Source: Ptychodera flava
Lineage: Eukaryota > Hemichordata > Enteropneusta > Ptychoderidae
Length of the DNA: 64,000 bases
Direction: 5' to 3'
Assembly: GCF_041260155.1 (NCBI RefSeq)
Contig: NC_091928.1
Span: 46,850,137 to 46,914,136, forward strand
Every line of letters starts with the position of its first letter. The first letter of the stretch is position 1. Both the position numbers and the translations under genes were made by a program. Below, in pieces: positions 32,442 through 44,329 of this stretch. The notes below the pieces were generated by a model. That model had not been told where the DNA came from, did not search any database, and was given only the letters and a program-made list of their open reading frames with translations.

Positions 32442-35248
32442 TCACTTATGCACAACGAGACAAGTGAAATTATTAGGAGCGTAAATTCCATCGTCGTTCT
32501 TCACGCTGTTTCTCGACAGGTGATCCACAACTTTCCTGAGCATTTCCGCGGGAGCTGAACTCCTGAAGGAAGCAGCGTGGGTTAAAAAGTCCAAAAGATG
32601 GCTACCAGCCTCTGAAGTCTCGTCAAAGCATTCGGTGATGTTTATTGTGGCATCCAGCTCCAGTCGGTCGATTTTACGCACATTGTGCTTCTCAAGCAAT
32701 CTCTCAACCAGTGCAGGTTCAATCAGGTTAATTTCACGCTGGTCGATGTGGTTACATAACTTCAAAAACATATTGGTCTCTTCGAGTAGGTAAAAAAATG
32801 TAACAGGAATTAGTTATTACGCCTTGAAGCTCAAAGGCATACAATAGCCAGCCATATTTCGTTCACTTCATTTGTTATAGAGTTGGTGAGTTTTATGTAC
32901 ATGAGGGTTTAAATGAACATCATAAGTATTATTATAAAAACCGAGTATTGATAAACTTTCATCACAAAGAAGCTAACGATGCTAGGGGAGCTGTCAGTGA
33001 CTCGTAGACGTCTGGCCCCTAGGAAATTTGAGAACTCAAAACATATAAACTTCGACTCTTCCCTTTTCAAAAGTTGTAATAAATCATGTTATCATTGATA
33101 ATTACGTTTCGTTCTTCTGTGTATCTGGCAGAAATGTACATTGTAAATTTAACCCTTTGAGTGCCAAGTCAATTTTGTCGCCTTTATAAATCAGCATTTG
33201 TTTCAGATTTAGACAAATTTTGTTTTTTTAAAGTTTTTACAAAAGTTTGATCAGTAACTGTATCCAATGAAAAGTGATGTCCATTTGGTCCGAAATTATT
33301 AAACAATTACTGAAAAATTTTATAAAAATTGGTAAATGTTGCGCTTTAATGTTGGTAGGAAAAATTACGGCACACAGCACTCAACGGGTCAAGTAACATG
33401 AGGCGTTTTTTCATCATAATCAATTTCTCCTTCATTCACAACCACAAAAAGTCGCCACGGCCGAGGACGGAAACTTATTGTTCCTTCTTGGAGACATGGA
33501 AATGGCAGTGTATGTACAGTTATGGAAACAATTTACTCATGTGCACAGACTTCCGCATTTATGATAGCTTACCAGACGTGAAGAACAGAATCAAAGTACC
33601 ATTTTCCTTCAGTGCTGAATACGTCCAACTTATCATCTCGTCAAGGTTTACAACATACTCCAGCACATTAATCACACATACACAGTCAAAACGAGCGCCC
33701 CCATCGGACTGCTGATATTCTTCAAAGGTGGCTTGCCGGCAGTCAAAGGTCACGTCGTCGAGGTCATTTGGTGTCTTGCCCCGATTTTGATTGAATTCTT
33801 CCAGAAACTTGGACGATGGCTCAACCATTGTGGCTTTTATCGATGAAAATCTCCTTCGTAGTTTTTGAAGGAGTGTCAAATCAGATAAACCTATAACAAG
33901 GAAAAGTATACCTCTCTGACAATATAGATAGAATATTATGCCTTTAAAGTTTACAATCGGTTCGAAACATATCCCGTAGAAGGGTTACATTTTGAGGCTA
34001 ATCATAAGGATTAAGGCACAATCAGTTTTCAGTGACCATAATAAAGGATTGTGAAAGTATAGAAAGAATGATAGAAAGATGAAAAAAGAATGAAACGGCA
34101 TACATTATGGATCAAATCATTATCATTATTTGTATGAATTTTATAATCGACGTTCTTCCATTATTATTTTCTCTCACAGCATTCAGACCATTTTTATCAA
34201 TTTTACTTTTTTATGAACTTCAATTCCATGTTTTTGCTATTTCTCGCAAAGTTGCTGTTGTCCTTTAATTGTGTATCTGAGTGTCTCACTGAAAAAGTAA
34301 GGAATCACCAGGTAGGCAGGTTATGTATGCAAAAGTTATTCAGGACGATGTGTGTGGATTCATGGCTAAAGATAAGGCAATGCTATGTATTGTAAGTAGC
34401 AAATGTATCCTACTACAAAATAGACGTGAGATTACTTCATTAGGGTATTAAAGTACAAAATACACAATTGCTGTCGAGGGAACGACCGAAATAAAACAAC
34501 AGACCACTTACAATACAGAGAACTAACGGTACAGCTGAAAGATTGAGACTACGGCTCTGTTATTACATGTTTGATTGAACGAAGTGGCATTTACAGCTTT
34601 GCATTGTGTCTTTTCCATCATTGGCAAACAAACGATGCGAATGCTTTATAAATATAAACTCTTATTCGCAAACAATGTTGGTTCCCACTACTGACGAAAA
34701 CACGTTCAGTACAAAGTCATTGAGGTGTAACACCACGATACTGATGTGTAAGGGAAGAGATTGAAAAAAAACTGACAAGCTCTCTGTCTACTATCCCTTC
34801 CTCACAGTGATCGGCCACAAATCATAGACTGCCAAGGTTAAGACTACTGTCTATAAACTAGTGTCACATTGATCAAGGCAATACTCTCGTAGTGTAAGAA
34901 CGAAATGCCAACATATTACTTCTGTGACCCGTCACCTAGTAATCTCACATTCATATTCATTCACTTTTTCATTCAAAAATTCAATTCTCTTTCGGTATTC
35001 AAGTCTGTTTACTACCATGCCCATAATACGAGTTCACACGTACCAGCGCCGCATCCGATACCAAGGTATTCGAAGACAACTTTGTCGTCGTTGTCGTCTT
35101 TGTTGCCAATAATAAGACTTGGTAGAGCATCAGAAAACATCTGCAGGGTCTTTTTGTGTCGATCAGTCCTTTTATAGTACGCCATAAAGGCCTGGGCGTA
35201 GCTGTCGGCGTCAGCTTTCAGGGAACGATACCAATCGGCACTGTCCAT
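32442..35248 (-). CDS. Histamine N-methyltransferase-like SAM methyltransferase
   Basis: Three exons on the minus strand: 35248-35044, 33890-33573 and 32779-32442, totalling 861 nt (286 residues plus stop), very close to vertebrate HNMT at about 292. Phases agree (GCTG/GTACGT to TTATAG/GT; TCTG/GTAAGC to CGAAG/AG). Family landmarks in order: KTLQMFSDALPSLI near the N-terminus, the SAM-binding glycine loop YLGIGCGAGG, acidic motif VEPSSKFLEEF, the post-I region FDCVCVINVLEYVVNLDEMI, then GTLILFFTS, and a C-terminal part with INITECFDET, HLLDFLTHAA and a closing NNFTCLVVHK. HNMT transfers a methyl group from SAM to a small amine in the cytosol; the substrate here may differ, as the substrate-pocket residues cannot be checked by eye. 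Start is the first ATG of exon 1. Confidence 0.9.
33153..33388. mobile_element. piggyBac-like MITE in methyltransferase intron
   Basis: 236 bp with ends CCCTTTGAGTGCC and GCACTCAACGGG as imperfect inverted repeats. Preceded by TTAA (33149-33152) and followed by TCAA, consistent with a TTAA duplication with one change. It lies in the intron between methyltransferase exons 2 and 3. Confidence 0.65.
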
Positions 35249-36490
35249 TTCTCTACTTCAAGTTAGCAACACAAGATGATACTGTGAGTAGGGATGGAGC
35301 TAAGGACTGGAGCGATGCAGAACCAGATAGAAACGACGTCAAACTGAAAGAAACGCAAAGAATGAGTGCAGTTAGTAATGAAATGAGTTTTGTTTCTAAT
35401 TGGCTTGCTTTTTAAAATCATTTCTGCATGTCGTCAGGCGGAAGCTTATGTTCCGGTCTGCAATAATTATAAACCCACTGAACAGGTAAGACTAGATTTG
35501 ATAGTATCATCCTTTGTGTCGTATAGAGTCGCAGTCCCTCCCTAAAGGAAAATGCGAATAGACAAGTACGTTGGCCCACTCCCATGGCTTAAGTGTCCTC
35601 GTTACATATCTTTGGAAACCTCTTTTCCTCACTTTAACAATATATTTCGTAGTATCTCCTCTTCTTGATTTGTGATCATACGTCAAATCTGTCTTGCTTT
35701 GCCCATTGTGAATGTCACACTGTGAAGTTCAACCAGATCACAGTGATGACCCTTATTGACCTTATCGTCCTTCTGCTTTCTGCACCTGTCGCTATCATCA
35801 TCCAGCTTTATACATGCTGTGCAGAGTACACAGACAACAGACAGTAAAATTAGTTGGAAATGTCGAATCTACATATAAGTAAATTGATTTTGTGAGTACA
35901 ATAAGGTGCAATGTAACAGACTAGGTTTCACTGAAATGAGTGAAACGTACTCAGCTCATTTTGAGTGTTATATCAGCGTACACGAGATAGATGTTTCATC
36001 ATATCTTACTATATTAGGCTTGTCGTTTGTTTGCTTTATTTTTTTTGTCTTAGCGAACACGTGTAACATGGATATGTAGTGCAGGACATACCATGCTTTT
36101 ACGTCATTTTGATTTTCATTAGTTTAGCCACTTTTGAAGCAACAGTTCTTCTATAGAAGCGAAGATAAAGTTAAAAAAATAGACAGTGAAGTTAGTGAAA
36201 ATATACTTTTCTAATTTAATATACATCGGCCCTTTCAGCCAAATCGTTGTAAAGTGTTTGTAATTGTTGTGACGAACACAATGAGAATTTATTTATATTC
36301 ATCCTAAAATAAGCAACTGCAACATATGCCCTCCAAAAAGGCATTTTTTTAATATATATCCCTCATAGTAAATGTAAGCTCCCTTACCCTCATAATTAGT
36401 GAAAACGGGTCTCACGGTGGTAAAATACCAAAAAGACTTTATTTATAATATTCCTATTTCATAATTATGATACTAATGCGATTTTTAATA
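35249..36490. other. Upstream region of the methyltransferase gene, nothing recognised
   Basis: Probable promoter side of the minus-strand methyltransferase. No TATA-like element could be assigned. AT-rich, with no coding frame or clear repeat. Confidence 0.4.
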
Positions 36491-36654
36491 TATGGGGCGC
36501 CAAATATAAAATAATTAGTTTACACATTTAAAACATATAAGCGCATATATTTGCACGTACACACATCACATCATAGTCTCTGCATGGATACGTACACACA
36601 TGTATACATAACATGCACACATACATTTGATACACACATACATATATACGGACA

Positions 36655-36820
36655 TACATACATACAAACATACATACATACATACATACACACACATACA
36701 TACATACATACATACATACATACATACATACATACATACATACATACATACATACATACATACATACATACATACATACATACATACATACATACATACA
36801 TACATACATACAAACATACA
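36655..36820. repeat. ACAT tetranucleotide microsatellite
   Basis: Near-perfect ACAT run of about 165 bp. It opens frames in several phases (Tyr-Ile-His-Thr or Met-Tyr-Val-Cys periodic products) that are not genes. Confidence 0.95.
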
Positions 36821-37194
36821 TTGTAATAAAGGGAAAGTGGCTTCACACATCACGAAGACATACAAAGAAAACACTAGTCTTCACAATGAAATATATATAT
36901 AGGAACACAAGCTATAAAAACAGCAATGTGTGAAAACTGGAAACACATACACAAGGACGAAATACTTAGCCTGAAAGAAATTATTTCCACAACAACCGAC
37001 CATCGCTTACAAAAGAAATCCAAACATTAGCGATATACTGATACAGGCCAAAGTCAACGGCATTTGGAACAAGGCACGAAACAAAAATGCACAAAACGAT
37101 CCAAACATAATATTCTAGTTTCCCTGCCAGAAAAAGAAGAGATAAACATCATTGACACAATATATAAAAATAAGAAAGAGGTATACATAGGCGA

Positions 37195-37224
37195 CTGAGG
37201 AAGAGACCGAACTGGTTTCGAAAC
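37195..37224 (+). ncRNA. Hammerhead-ribozyme-like core 3' of Penelope fragment
   Basis: CTGAGGA (fits CUGANGA), then a stem AGAGACC / TGGTTT with a GAAC loop, then CGAAAC. This is the catalytic core order of hammerhead ribozymes, placed after the Penelope coding trace as known for these elements. Stems I and III are not evident, so activity is uncertain. Confidence 0.5.
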
Positions 37225-37736
37225 ATGGGGTTAAAGGATCACGGTTGTCTAAGACACTCGGCTACGCCCATATCTCGCCATGGCTTATCTTAAAATTAGC
37301 AATCCGTTTGTTGATTTTCACACTAACAGCCAAAACACAATTTAGACACAAAACACATTAAAGCACATTCAAGACGAGATGGATGATGTGTGAAGTCACT
37401 TTCCTTTTATTACATGTGCTCGTGTATTCTCACGGATACCATGTGGATTTGACCGTGTATATAAACGTATGTCCGTATGTATATACATGTACAAACATGT
37501 ATGTATCTATGTATGTATTTATGTACATGTGTGTGTATCAATTATATGTTTAAGTGCTATGTATGTGTGTGTGTGTACGTATCCATGCAGAGACTATGAT
37601 GTGATGTGTGTGCGTGTAAATATATGCGCTTATACGTTTTAAATGTGGAGAGTAATTATTTTATATTCGGCGCCTCATATAATAGGACCGTATACATACC
37701 TAATCAGCCTTCGATGGATGGTTAGCTATGACTTAT

Positions 37737-39213
37737 GACTTATGGCGCGTAATCAAGGCCAATATTCGAACTCCCAATTTTAAAATATCGAACTCAACAT
37801 TCAACATTCAAACTCCCAATTTTCAACTATCGAACTCAACATTCAACATTCAAACTCCCAATTTTCAACTATCGAACTCAACATTCAACATTCAAACTCC
37901 CAATTTTCAACTATCGAATTCAACATTTGGGCTTCCTATTCCCCATTTTCAACTTTCGAACTCCCCATTTTCAACTATCGAACTCAACATTTAACATTGA
38001 AACTCCCAATTTTCAACTATCGAACTCAACATTTTCAACTTTCGAACTCCACATTTTCAACTTTCGAACTCCACATTTTCAACTTTCGAACTCAACATTT
38101 GGGATTCGTATTCTCCCTAGGCATCCCTAACTTGCTTCATTGTAGTTACCCACGTTTTTCCTTCTGGGCTATACTACGTCAGAACGCGTCATATTACGTC
38201 ACATGACGTTTCGGAGTGATGTGATGTTCTAGAGGGTCCAAAAATATGAACCGGAAACACTTGTGATGCTATAACTTCAAGATTTACCGCCGACCTCCGC
38301 CATCACTTAGGCCTAATTCGGTCGCTATCATGTCGTCTAATGACAAGAGCATGCGTGCGTGGCTCGCCACGGCTTATTTTATAATTAACGACTCGCAGCC
38401 AAACAGACTAACAGCCAAAATACAACTCAGACACTAAATACACCAAAGAACATACAAGACGAGATGGCTGATGTGTGAAGCCACTTTTCCTTTATTACAC
38501 CGTAACCACTATGTTCAACATTATGTATTTCACGTTGAGTGGCTTGCACTAGCTGGACAATACGCTCACTACACATTCCAATGCCACGTAACTGTGACAA
38601 AAGTCTAACAAGACTCTCACACCTACGTGACACATCTCCCCGTCTGTCGGGCTGGTCAAGGTCAAGTAGCAGCCTACACAAACTACCACTGACGTGTCAC
38701 GAACGAACTCGGTGTCGTCCATGTTCAAAATTAACTGCGAGGTCACCATGTGTTTGGGACTCCCTAACAAAGTGATAAGTAGTTTCGTGTAAAATGACAC
38801 CGACGATTTTTTAAAGTCGTATTTGACTATATGTATGCTCATTTTGGCTTGTGTTCGCTTGCTAGTGGTCTAGGGGGACCTATGACTTCGATAGTTGAAA
38901 ATGGGGAATACGAATCCAAAATGTTGAGTTCCATAGTTGAAAATGTGGAGTTCGAAAGTTGAAAATGTGGAGTTCGAAAGTTGAAAATTGGGAGTTCGAA
39001 AGTTGAAAATGTAGAGTTCGATAGTTGAAAATTGGGAGTTCGAAAGTTGAAAATGTGGAGTTCGATAGTTGAAAATTGGGAGATCGAAAGTTTAAAATGT
39101 GAAGTTTGATAGTTGAAAATTCGGAGTTCAAAAGTTGAAAATGTGGAGTTCGATAGTTGAAAATTGGGAGTTCGAATATTGGCCTTGATTACGCGCCATA
39201 TGTGACTCATGAC
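37737..39213. mobile_element. Foldback element with 22-bp tandem-repeat arms (FB2)
   Basis: Ends share ATGGCGCGTAATCAAGGCCA and its reverse complement TGGCCTTGATTACGCGCCAT, continuing into ATATTCGAACTCCC. The left arm (to about 38110) and right arm (38885-39200) are arrays of a 22-bp unit, AACTCCCAATTTTCAACTAT plus CG, alternating with AACTCCACATTTTCAACTTT plus CG, in opposite orientation. The core (38110-38880) has no transposase. Its segment 38340-38510 resembles the 37250-37430 flank of the neighbouring Penelope fragment. Frames of Asn/Ser/Thr/Phe repeats across the arms are artefacts. Confidence 0.85.
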
Positions 39214-39217
39214 CTAT

Positions 39218-40055
39218 TTTTATAAGGACACTGCTACCGTATCTGTAGCCACTCTTCCGTCTAAAATCTATATTATTCTTTCTGCGTTTGATCAAGGAAG
39301 TAATTTAAACAGATAGAAGGCCTAAAATGCGTGTGAAACTTACACAGGAACCAGGAAAAGCACATGAGAATTTAACGCAAAAGTGATATGATTTATTCGT
39401 CGAGGAAAAAGGTCCTGGAATTGGTCCAAGACCGACCATCCGAAGCCAGTGGAATTGAAGCAAAAATCTGAAGAAGGGAAAGAAACTATGTATACCCGTT
39501 TGTTCATTGATTTATATTCTTCAGTGCCTTTGAATAGATCGAGAACAGAGTCAACTGTCATTTTCGTACGACAGGGTTGGTATCTACGAAGTCTTATTCA
39601 TGAAGACGAACGGCTGCCGTATATTATGTCTTGTGAGCTGTTACAGTACTTGTAACGTGTTCAAAGCTAAGTGTGTTTAAAACGTTTGCTTATTAAGCTA
39701 CATTCTTTCCGAAAACTACATTAATTAAGGGAGCAACCGGCAATGGTATTGCTTAAAAATCAAGTCGTCAGTGAAAAGTAGTCGCCTTGTCTAAAAGTGC
39801 AAGGCTTCTTGAAATTACCCTACCATGTTTCTTCAAAGTGGCCTTGACCTTGCCGAACTCATTCGTGGTACTAAGAGATTGCTTGAACAACAAAACTTCG
39901 TGTACTCTATACAATAGGCTTTTAAACGGATACCGTTCAACGAAACGAGAAAATTCTCTCATCTCTGGGGTAACAAAGTCTTGATCGACCTCTTCATGTT
40001 GACAAAGTGAAAAACAGACTAATGCATACTTAGCCTTTTTACAGATCCTAGTATG
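39218..40055. other. Spacer, nothing recognised
   Basis: Short overlapping frames on both strands (for example around 39449-39655), none resembling a known domain and none with repeat structure. Confidence 0.4.
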
Positions 40056-42545
40056 GTAGTTGTTCCATAGATAGACGGACTATGGTCTGAGGTTAACCGA
40101 GGTCAAGTTATCTTTCGGGTCGCTTATTGTGGTATATAAACAATACCTGCGTAAAACATATTACCTAAAGTTTAGCTAGATGAGCTAGTGTTGTTCTCTG
40201 TATGCAATAGTCACGTACGGAAGAGGGCCAATCCGGGGATGCCCATATACTCCCCTACATGCGTTTAGCTGTGACGATATTTCAAAGCCGTTCCCTCTTA
40301 TTCACTAACGTGTCAGTCACCGGAGGCTTTTTCGTACGGTTTTGTAAGAGCGCAGCAAAATGTGGACGCTCGTATCTTCGGCTCTCAACAAAAAAGTGTA
40401 TCATGATTCTTACGTATTCTACGACACTTGCAACACTGGCTACGTCGGTATTTGGGTAAAGAAGACACAAGAAACTGTCGACAGCATATTAACACACCGC
40501 TTTCACTTTTATGTCCTGTTTCGACTACGAATGCTCACTAAAGCACTGCACTGAACAGGACTTAAATAAACTCAGGGTTTCCCAATGGACACGTGATGGC
40601 TTTACAAACATCATCGACATGAGTGACACACTACAACTACATTCAACATTACTTTTCCTTGTTACGGGAGAAGAACTTTGAACCATGGGCATATAGAGGA
40701 CACAAGAAACTGTCAACAGTATATCAACACACCGGTCTCACTTTTATGTCCTGATTCGATTACGCATGCTCACAAAAGCACTGCACTGAATAGGACTAAA
40801 ATAAACTCAGCTGGGGTTTCCCAACGGACATGTGATGGCTTATAATAATAATAATAATAATAATAATGGTTTATTAAAACATTATGGTGACCGTCATTAA
40901 AATTGGTCAAATTATTTGAGTTCACAGAATCAATGAACATAAAAGCATGTTAAAACAAAAGGAAAACAGAATAAAAACAAAGCCTTACTACAACAAAAGT
41001 CATAACAAACATCGTAAATGTGAGTGACGCACAGCACCTTCATTCAAACATTACTTTTCTTCAATTAAGGAGAAGACCATACACACTTTCTCTTACGGGG
41101 CTCATCCTGAATAGTCTTTCTACAAGTATTTCACCTGCAGACAGGCACGTCTTATGTTTATGTTGGCTTGTAAGATTACTCTATGTTGGTAAGTATCTAG
41201 ACACACTAGAAAATATCGGTACAGTGCTATATGGATTTAACTGAAGTCCTTTACTGAGTTGACATGCTAGAGTGTATATTTTTCATACTTTTATCCTGGC
41301 GGATGCCATCGAATATTTTTATCTTTGCAGTAAAAGACACTGTGCGCAAATTATTTAAAAAGTCCTCGTGTTAGTAAACTAATGAAGGAGAGATGTCATT
41401 GAGGAAAAAGGAGACTAAACCTTATCCTCATAGAGTTCTTCATCTGAGCTGATTGCTGTATATGCGTTCTTTTCGGCATTTGAATCCCCTTCCTGATGTC
41501 AATCACTTTCCCGGACAAGGTGTGTAGATGTGATGAGAGTGACCCGCAACGTTTCGAAAGATGCGATGAAATTGATTGTAAGAGATAGCAACTGCTGAAA
41601 AATCTCACAAATCGATGAAACAAAAATACAATAAACCATGAACAATCTATGGCGACCGCTGCTGTCAGCCCCCGCTATACTGATAAATGATAAATCTGTG
41701 ATCAGTAGATTTATATACAGTTATGATAAAAACATGAATGGAACTAATTTGAGAGAATTGGATCTTTTAATTGTTAAAATTTATAAAAAGTATAGGTGTC
41801 CTGAAGCTGAAAGTTGCAATATTTCAAATTTCTCAGTGACTTTCACAAAAGGAAAAGTAGATGAGCTTACATTTGCAGATTAAATCGACATTACTTCACT
41901 ATCTAATCAATAGTTCCAGTCGTGCTAAAAGCAAACAATAAAAACATGATTATGGTTACTTTGATGTAGTAACCTTATAATATAGTAATATATTATATAA
42001 TGTCTAGTAATGAAATTTCGGTGTAGTCTCTTCATGTCAAGTTGAACTCCAAGACAAACTCAACTTTACTACTAGCATATCGGAGGTAAGTAAAGCTTCA
42101 ATAAGAAATCTCAATTCTTTTATTATTTTAGTATCCTTCATCGTATTTTAATGAGAGTGTACAATGCGTATTCTGTAAATACTGTTTACGTACATGGAAC
42201 GTCTGAAATCGGGAAATGCAGAGTGTTGCTTCAAAGCCATCGGTTGGGTGCGATTTTGAAGAGAGAAAGTAAAATATTCCCCGATGCAATTTTCCTGGCA
42301 GTTAATTCTCATTCAAAAGCTATATATCATCTAATTTTTAATGGCAAAATTTTGTTTCCCTTGCAGACACATTATTTGCATCAAATGTACACCAGTCTCG
42401 TATCGCTGTCCTTTGTGATACCCTTTACCTACCTTTTTTGATACTGTGAACCATTTTCGCGCCCCACTGAAAAACTATGGGCGATTTAACTGTTTCTGTG
42501 CTGCTTTTATTATTGCTCTGGTCACTTTGAGCAAACTTGAGGAGG
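40056..42545. repeat. Unidentified 2.5-kb interspersed repeat, copy 2
   Basis: Diverged direct copy of 4079-6551 (GTTCCATAGATAGACGGACT near 40070; GTCACTTTGAGCAAACTT near 42520). It carries two instead of three internal ~230-bp units and a foreign insertion at about 40842-40995. It separates the orphan SDR exon from everything to its left. Confidence 0.8.
40842..40995 (-). mobile_element. Short retroposon insertion with ATT tail
   Basis: Absent from repeat copy 1. On the minus strand it ends in AATAAACC followed by an ATT trinucleotide run (plus-strand TAATAATAA at 40843-40866), the look of a truncated LINE 3' end or SINE. About 150 bp. Confidence 0.55.
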
Positions 42546-43131
42546 AGCTAGGTCATCTTAAATTGGAAAACTGTCATGCTTTTCTTTCAAGCAGTACAGA
42601 AAAGGGCTCTAATGATTTTGAAAACTGTTAACCCTGTCAAAAAGCTTTCTTTCAGTGTACAGGTGATTCTGCGAGTGTTTTCATTCTCTAAGGATATAGT
42701 ACACTAATGGCCTGGATACAAGTGCGTGTGTTTTCTGTCCAATTAACCTCTTGTCTTGGCAAGTCTATACAGGCTTTTACTAATTCTAGCTTAAAATACA
42801 TTGTGCATAAATATGTACACAGACTGATTCCACACAGAATTATGCTTATAGCAACATATGTCTAATTATAGGCCTAGTAAAAAGTAACAATGAAAATAAC
42901 GTAGGTTGGCTCGAGGGACGGAGCTTGAATTCACTTTAACATTTCCGAACGATACTTCAATGGACGGGACTTGAAAAATAATTCGAGGTTCCTATGAACC
43001 TGTCCCTTTTCGTTTATGATCACAGTTGGGTAGTTATTTGGTTCACAGATAAGCAATACGGTTGTGTGTTAAGAGTAGTAACAACCATCATGGTACAGTA
43101 ACGTCATGGTAGCTTTTCGGGTAATACTAAC
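42546..43131. other. Spacer 3' of the orphan SDR exon, nothing recognised
   Basis: Searched for the second SDR exon (GVSVLDIDDG-type product) on the minus strand and did not find it. No other feature seen. Confidence 0.4.
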
Positions 43132-43226
43132 CTTTGCGTCCTCTTTTAAAAAGCCCTCCGCTAAGGCCGAACCAATCCCGCCGCCAGCTCCTGTTACAAT
43201 AGCGACTTTGTCGTGTATATATCCAT
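43132..43226 (-). pseudogene. Orphan first exon of an SDR (HPGD-like) gene
   Basis: Product HDKVAIVTGAGGGIGSALAE then GFLKEDAK closely parallels exon 1 of the two intact SDR genes (DKVAMVTGAASGIGAALVEA). The cofactor-binding TGxxxGIG is kept, and GCAAAG/GTTAGT is a fair donor at the same codon. The exon is 95 nt instead of 93: two extra bases after the ATG put that start out of frame. No later exons are visible on the minus strand as far as the 2.5-kb repeat. Most likely a relic of a third tandem copy; an alternative upstream start cannot be excluded. Confidence 0.8.
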
Positions 43227-43639
43227 ATCGGCAGACAGTGCGCAACTGACAAAATGGTTTTTTTTTTCTTTTTACTGGCTTAAAGCGGTAACCTGTAAGG
43301 GGAGCAGGGTGGTGACCCAAATAACACACCTCGTGAATTATGCACTCTATACATCGAGGTCAAAGTGTAAGTATACCCCCAGTAGCTGATGTGTGTTATT
43401 ACCTTGGGTCAACCAAAAGTATTTTACGTCTACATACTATATTTTATTTTAGGGTCGTAGTACGTTAGAACTAGGGTCCATACACAGCTTGCTAAAAGGT
43501 TTAAAGTTGGTACTACGCATTTATAGTGAGGCATGCCTTGCCTTTCTTCAAAGGCGGGCTAAGGGTGAAGGGACAGCATCGAAGGTTACAAGTATATACA
43601 GAGATATACCTCCTATTATACTATACTCGTTTCAGTCCG

Positions 43640-43662
43640 TTTCGCCCACGCATCATCATCAG
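43640..43662 (-). ncRNA. Possible hammerhead-like core
   Basis: Minus strand: CTGATGA, a very short stem region (TGATGCGTGGGC), then GAAAC. It matches the hammerhead core order with a minimal stem II, near other Penelope debris. Weak on its own. Confidence 0.3.
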
Positions 43663-44132
43663 CTCAATATGCCGTCGCTGTCAGAGTTTCTTCACAGCTA
43701 TAACAGGTTCTTACAAGTCTCCTGGTTGGAGCCAATGGTTATTAATTACTCCGTTCTCATTACCGAGCCAATGACTGTTAGTTTAATAAATCGCCTGGAA
43801 AGGTAAGAAGTAGTACAAACAGTCTGTTCTGTCGTCCCAGTTATCCCATTACAAACCATATCATCGATGATGCAGTGAGGCGAGGTAGACACATGTCACG
43901 GTTTTGGAAGCTAGTAAATGTTGAAGAATCTATGTTAACTATTCTTCAGATTGCTGTCACTGTGTCCTATATCTTGTCAGAAAGAGCGCCAAAATCCGCG
44001 ATGTCTATTGTTTGTTGAGTGTTTGAGGAAACTGACCTTTTACTTGTTATTCCTGAGATCTTTATCGCTGACCTTTTAATTAGCAGTGAGGAACTGATGA
44101 GCAGCCTGATGACCACATGTGTGTCTGTCTAT

Positions 44133-44138
<6 letters not shown>

Positions 44139-44185
<47 letters not shown>

Positions 44186-44242
44186 TATATATAGATATAT
44201 ATAGTTATATATAGTTATATAGTTATATAGTTATATATATAT

Positions 44243-44304
<62 letters not shown>
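44139..44304. repeat. AT dinucleotide microsatellite, left flank of Penelope element
   Basis: Long TATATA run with a few GATA and GTTA interruptions. Its partner lies at 45341-45440 on the other side of the element. Confidence 0.95.
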
Positions 44305-44309
<5 letters not shown>

Positions 44310-44329
44310 CGGAAGTGAGGATGGTCTCA

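Larger units (their letters stand above)
36491..37682. mobile_element. Element with ~115-bp inverted arms enclosing a Penelope fragment
   Basis: Left arm (36491-36605: GGGGCGCCAAATATAAAATA through CTGCATGGATACGTACACAC) is the reverse complement of the right arm (about 37562-37682). Between them lie an ACAT microsatellite (about 36655-36820), an inverted pair of short motifs (GGGAAAGTGGCTTCACACAT near 36830 and its complement near 37390), and a Penelope-like coding trace at about 36990-37140 (PTIAYKRNPNISDILIQAKV). The inverted arms may be the flipped-terminus arrangement of Penelope insertions rather than a DNA transposon. Confidence 0.7.

Noticed and set aside
33398-33715. 105-codon plus-strand frame over the methyltransferase
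   Set aside because: Overlaps the well-supported minus-strand exon 2; antisense shadow.
36528-36902. Open frames of about 90-100 codons on both strands over the ACAT run
   Set aside because: Purely periodic translation of a tetranucleotide microsatellite (Tyr-Val-Cys-Met or His-Thr-Tyr-Ile cycles).
37800-38110. CRISPR-like array of regularly spaced short repeats
   Set aside because: Units are contiguous tandem repeats without unique spacers, in eukaryotic DNA.
37728-39210. Asn/Ser/Thr/Phe repeat frames in FB2 arms
   Set aside because: By-product of the 22-bp unit, present in several phases and on both strands.
40360-40554. Frames conserved between the two 2.5-kb repeat copies (near 4378 and 40360)
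   Set aside because: Open only in part, with frame changes between copies and no domain; treated as noncoding repeat.
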